64,000 nt of DNA, taken from Taxillus chinensis. Its lineage: Eukaryota > Streptophyta > Magnoliopsida > Santalales > Loranthaceae. Under the pieces are notes generated by a model, which ran no database searches, was not told the origin of the DNA, and was given only the letters and a program-made list of their open reading frames with translations. Below are positions 61,701 through 64,000 of this stretch, piece by piece; within the stretch, counting starts at the first letter, position 1, and each line of letters begins with the position of its first letter. The stretch lies in contig CM042086.1 in NCBI GenBank assembly GCA_023512835.1, positions 3,451,299 through 3,515,298 of the forward strand, in the 5' to 3' direction. The translations under genes and the position numbers were made by a program.

Positions 61701-63032
61701 CATATTCTGACAGATTTGGAAGAAGGAACTCAGAGTACATTTCTCTTGGATGTGACCTTCTTCCTGTTCTGCGAGGACGAACACCAGTTCAAGCATATTC
61801 AGATTTCATGAGGAATTTCAGAGAAAGTTTCAAAACTTTTTTTGGTTTGACTATCACAGTAAGACCATCATGTACAGTTCTATACATATATTTTGAGTAT
61901 TCTTGTGAACTTTATTTTAAAATCAGAATTTCTTGTCAGTAAGTGTTTGTTAATGCAGGGTGTTCAAGTCGGGATGGGTCCTTCTGGTGAATTGAGGTAT
62001 CCCTCATCCCCTTCCCAAAAGCTAGAGTGGGCTTGGCACTCTCTTGAACTTGGAGAATTCCAGTGCTATGATAAGGTAGGGAAGAACAGGTTGATATTAT
62101 TAAGTCTTTACGAAAAGATTTTGGTATGTGCATGGAACAGGTCTTGCTGATCAATTTTCTTTTTATAGTATGTATTTGGTCAGGTTAGTCTACTTTATCA
62201 TTTTCTGTAATGGCCATAATTTCTTCTTTGCAATTTCCAGTATATTCTTGCACTATTGAATGCTAGGGCCAGAGAAATTGGAAAGTGGGAATGGGGAAAT
62301 GGAAGCCCTACTGGTGCTGCCAATTTGATGTCGGATCGTGAGCAAACTGAATTCATTAGCAGCAGCAGTTCATGGAACACACCATATGTTAAGTTTTTTC
62401 TTGAATGGTACTCAGAAATGCTGCTTATTCACGGAGAGAGGATATGCAAGGAAGCAGAAACCATATTCCGAGGTACTAAAATCAACTTATCAGCGAAAGT
62501 TGCTGGGATACAGTGGCACTGTGGTACAAAATCTCATCGGTCTGAGTCGACAGCTGGCTATTACAATACTACAATCAGAGATTGGTATCTTCCAATTGCC
62601 CGAATGTTTGGTAGATATGGATTCACCTTATGCTGTACTGGATTTGAAATGAAAGATGCTGAAGAAAAGAAGATTAACCCAGTCAGTAGCCCAGAGTGTT
62701 TTCTTAAGCAGCTACTCTTCGCTGCCAAGATTTGTGGTCTGCCTTTGCATGGTGAAAATTCTACTTCCAGTTTAGATGACAAATCATTTCAACAGGTGCT
62801 GAAGACATCAAAATCCTACTCAGATGGGGCAGTGAAGCCGTCCTTTACATTCAACTTTGTGAGGATGGACAAAAACTTGTTTGAATATCACAACTGGGTT
62901 CACTTTACTCGTTTTGTTAAGCAAATGTCTGATCCTGGTATTTTTCAAGCCAAACTACGTTTTCTAGGGGGGAATATAGGCCTGTCGTCTTTATCTCGCA
63001 CCATGAAAGTTGGAGCTACATTTACATGTTGA
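58701..63032 (+). CDS. BAM9: Plastid beta-amylase-like protein, BAM9 type, 4 exons
   Basis: Glycoside hydrolase family 14. Beta-amylases release maltose from starch. BAM9-type proteins are plastid-targeted and reported as non-catalytic, with a proposed regulatory role in starch turnover. Exons 58701-59191, 61648-61858, 61959-62075 and 62241-63032 are in phase and give 536 residues, the length of Arabidopsis BAM9. Residues 1-50 are rich in Ser, Thr and Arg, a chloroplast transit peptide. Family blocks: [12 protein letters not shown] (111-122), [14 protein letters not shown] (151-164), GPSGELRYP (241-249), AGYYNT and [13 protein letters not shown]. The two positions of the catalytic glutamates in active enzymes are still Glu (E245, E409). 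The flexible loop is altered (CGSGPGDPN instead of the usual CGGNVGD), and [12 protein letters not shown] differs from the active-site form. Subfamily assignment and inactivity are therefore inferred from overall likeness. Intron 1 is 2.5 kb. Confidence 0.93.
59501..59522. repeat. 22-base C homopolymer
   Basis: Uninterrupted C run in BAM9 intron 1. Confidence 0.9.
60108..61418 (-). mobile_element. Miniature LTR element (TRIM-like) in BAM9 intron 1
   Basis: Two diverged direct repeats, 60108-60227 (TGTTAAAGGAAA...CCAACA) and 61308-61418 (TGTTAAGGGAAA...CTAACA), share TATGTTATTATGAT and an AAGCCTT block. Both are TG...CA. On the minus strand the right repeat is followed directly by AGGTGTTAGAGC, matching 9 of 12 bases of the initiator-Met primer site TGGTATCAGAGC. 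So the element reads on the minus strand, with about 1.1 kb of internal, apparently non-coding sequence. No matching 5-base target duplication survives. The similarity between repeats is low, so it is an old insertion. Confidence 0.5.
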
Positions 63033-63773
63033 AGGCTTTGACCCCATTAGCATCACCCCTGCCTCTCCCTGGAGGGGTCATATACGGTCAAATGCTTCTC
63101 TCATTTCCTGCATTCAAAGATTTGACCCAGCTATTGTTGTGTAGTATGTTGCTTTTCCACATTTTACTATTTCCCATGGCTTTTTCCTATCTTTTTTGTA
63201 TTGGAAAAAATCATAGTAATTGTAATGTTAGAGACTTTGCCTTCCTTATATTTGAGAGGTTGTGATGGAATGCCTATCGTCTGCTTGAATTATGAACTTC
63301 AATCTTTGCCTATCTTTGCCTAACTTTTACAAAATTGATATCTGTTTTTCTACCTTGTTGTGATGGAATGCCTATCGTCTGCTTGAATTATGAACTTCGA
63401 TTATTGGTTTCTGTGTTCACTGAGTAAAGGCTGGATAGGTCTGTAAGCCTTACATTTGGGCGTTGGCCAGTGATAAATTTTGATGTTTTTGCAGGCTGGT
63501 TAAGGGGGATGTACAGCCGCTGTTGTGGGCTGCTTATGGGGGTAAATCATGTCTAAGGTCATCCAACTTTATAGGTAATTTTTCGGTTATAAAACTTTGT
63601 TTCTTTTTGATCTGTGTCATAATGTTGGAATTGGTCATTTTATTATTTATTTATTGTGGTGACCTGGCTTCTGACATCGAAGTAGAAAATATGAAAGGGA
63701 AAAATAATACTACTATCAAGGTTTAATCTTGCGATCTCATTTAAAAATAAACAACCCTTACTTTTGTGAACTA
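63033..63773. other. BAM9 3' flank
   Basis: Probable 3' UTR, then non-coding DNA. A 42-base direct repeat (starting GTTGTGATGGAATGCCTATC) occurs at 63259-63300 and 63357-63398. Short frames here have no support. Confidence 0.55.
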
Positions 63774-64000
63774 AGAGCACTAGTAGCAGATTTCGTATAT
63801 AAGTCTATTTTTCTAAATTTAGGGAAAAAAGTTAAAAAGTTATAAAATCATTCCCACAAATGAGATGTCTTATATTTAACTTTCTTTATTGGGTTTGTAC
63901 GGTGTTTACCTATATATTGAAAAGTACTATTCACTTCTTATAATTATTAAATTATATTTAAAATTTTTCTCTCACCTCTCTCTTGCACGTTTCCCATAAT
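63774..64000. mobile_element. MITE, copy 2 (inverted, cut by window end)
   Basis: Begins GAGCACTAGTAGCAGATTTC and is the reverse complement of 57595-57824 along its visible length (for example GGTGAGAGAAAAATTTTAAA when inverted). The other end lies beyond the window. Confidence 0.8.

Noticed and set aside
1..64000. CRISPR arrays, rRNA, organellar insertions or viral genomes
   Set aside because: I saw no regularly spaced repeats, conserved rRNA blocks, plastid or mitochondrial gene sequences or pararetrovirus-type domains.

Overview
This is a nuclear window from a flowering plant, most likely a eudicot. Every recognisable gene is split by AT-rich GT-AG introns, the gene families are plant types, and the intergenic DNA is full of plant retrotransposons, SINE-like elements and MITEs. 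I cannot name the genus from sequence alone. There are no bacterial, organellar, rRNA or CRISPR features.

Layout: (1) 2514-6018 (-), an intact 11-exon trehalase (TRE1). (2) 6019-13398, AT-rich intergenic DNA holding a 1.3 kb imperfect fold-back element (8471-9767). (3) 13399-13593 (+), a 64-residue DVL/ROTUNDIFOLIA-like peptide gene. (4) 15260-28720, a nested transposon cluster. Two inverted AT-rich arms enclose a solo LTR (16315-27854, target duplication AGCAT), which was itself split by a Copia retrotransposon (17285-26413, target duplication CGTAG). (5) 29488-41855 (-), an 18-exon ABCF3-type gene. Its 4.5 kb intron 14 collected two LINE relics, a tandem duplication and a 22-bp LINE scrap. 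One exon junction in it lacks a normal splice pair. (6) 43607-52636 (+), a complete 13-exon glutamine-dependent NAD+ synthetase, head-to-head with ABCF3. (7) about 54223-56773, a possible PIF/Harbinger-derived element containing a broken transposase end and, in antisense, a 101-codon fragment of a GDP-fucose transporter (GONST4/GFT1-like) gene. (8) 58701-63032 (+), a 4-exon BAM9-type plastid beta-amylase with a possible miniature LTR element in intron 1. Inverted copies of one MITE family lie on either side of BAM9 (57402-57824 and 63774 to the window end).

The genes do not form an operon-like system. Loosely shared themes are sugar and starch metabolism (trehalase, beta-amylase homologue) and cofactor supply or translation stress (NAD synthetase, ABCF/GCN20 relative). 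The most distinctive content is the transposon stratigraphy, which short target-site duplications resolve to the base in several places. The two Copia LTRs differ largely by small insertions and deletions, so consensus sequence error is a real concern. It could also explain the defective ABCF3 junction.
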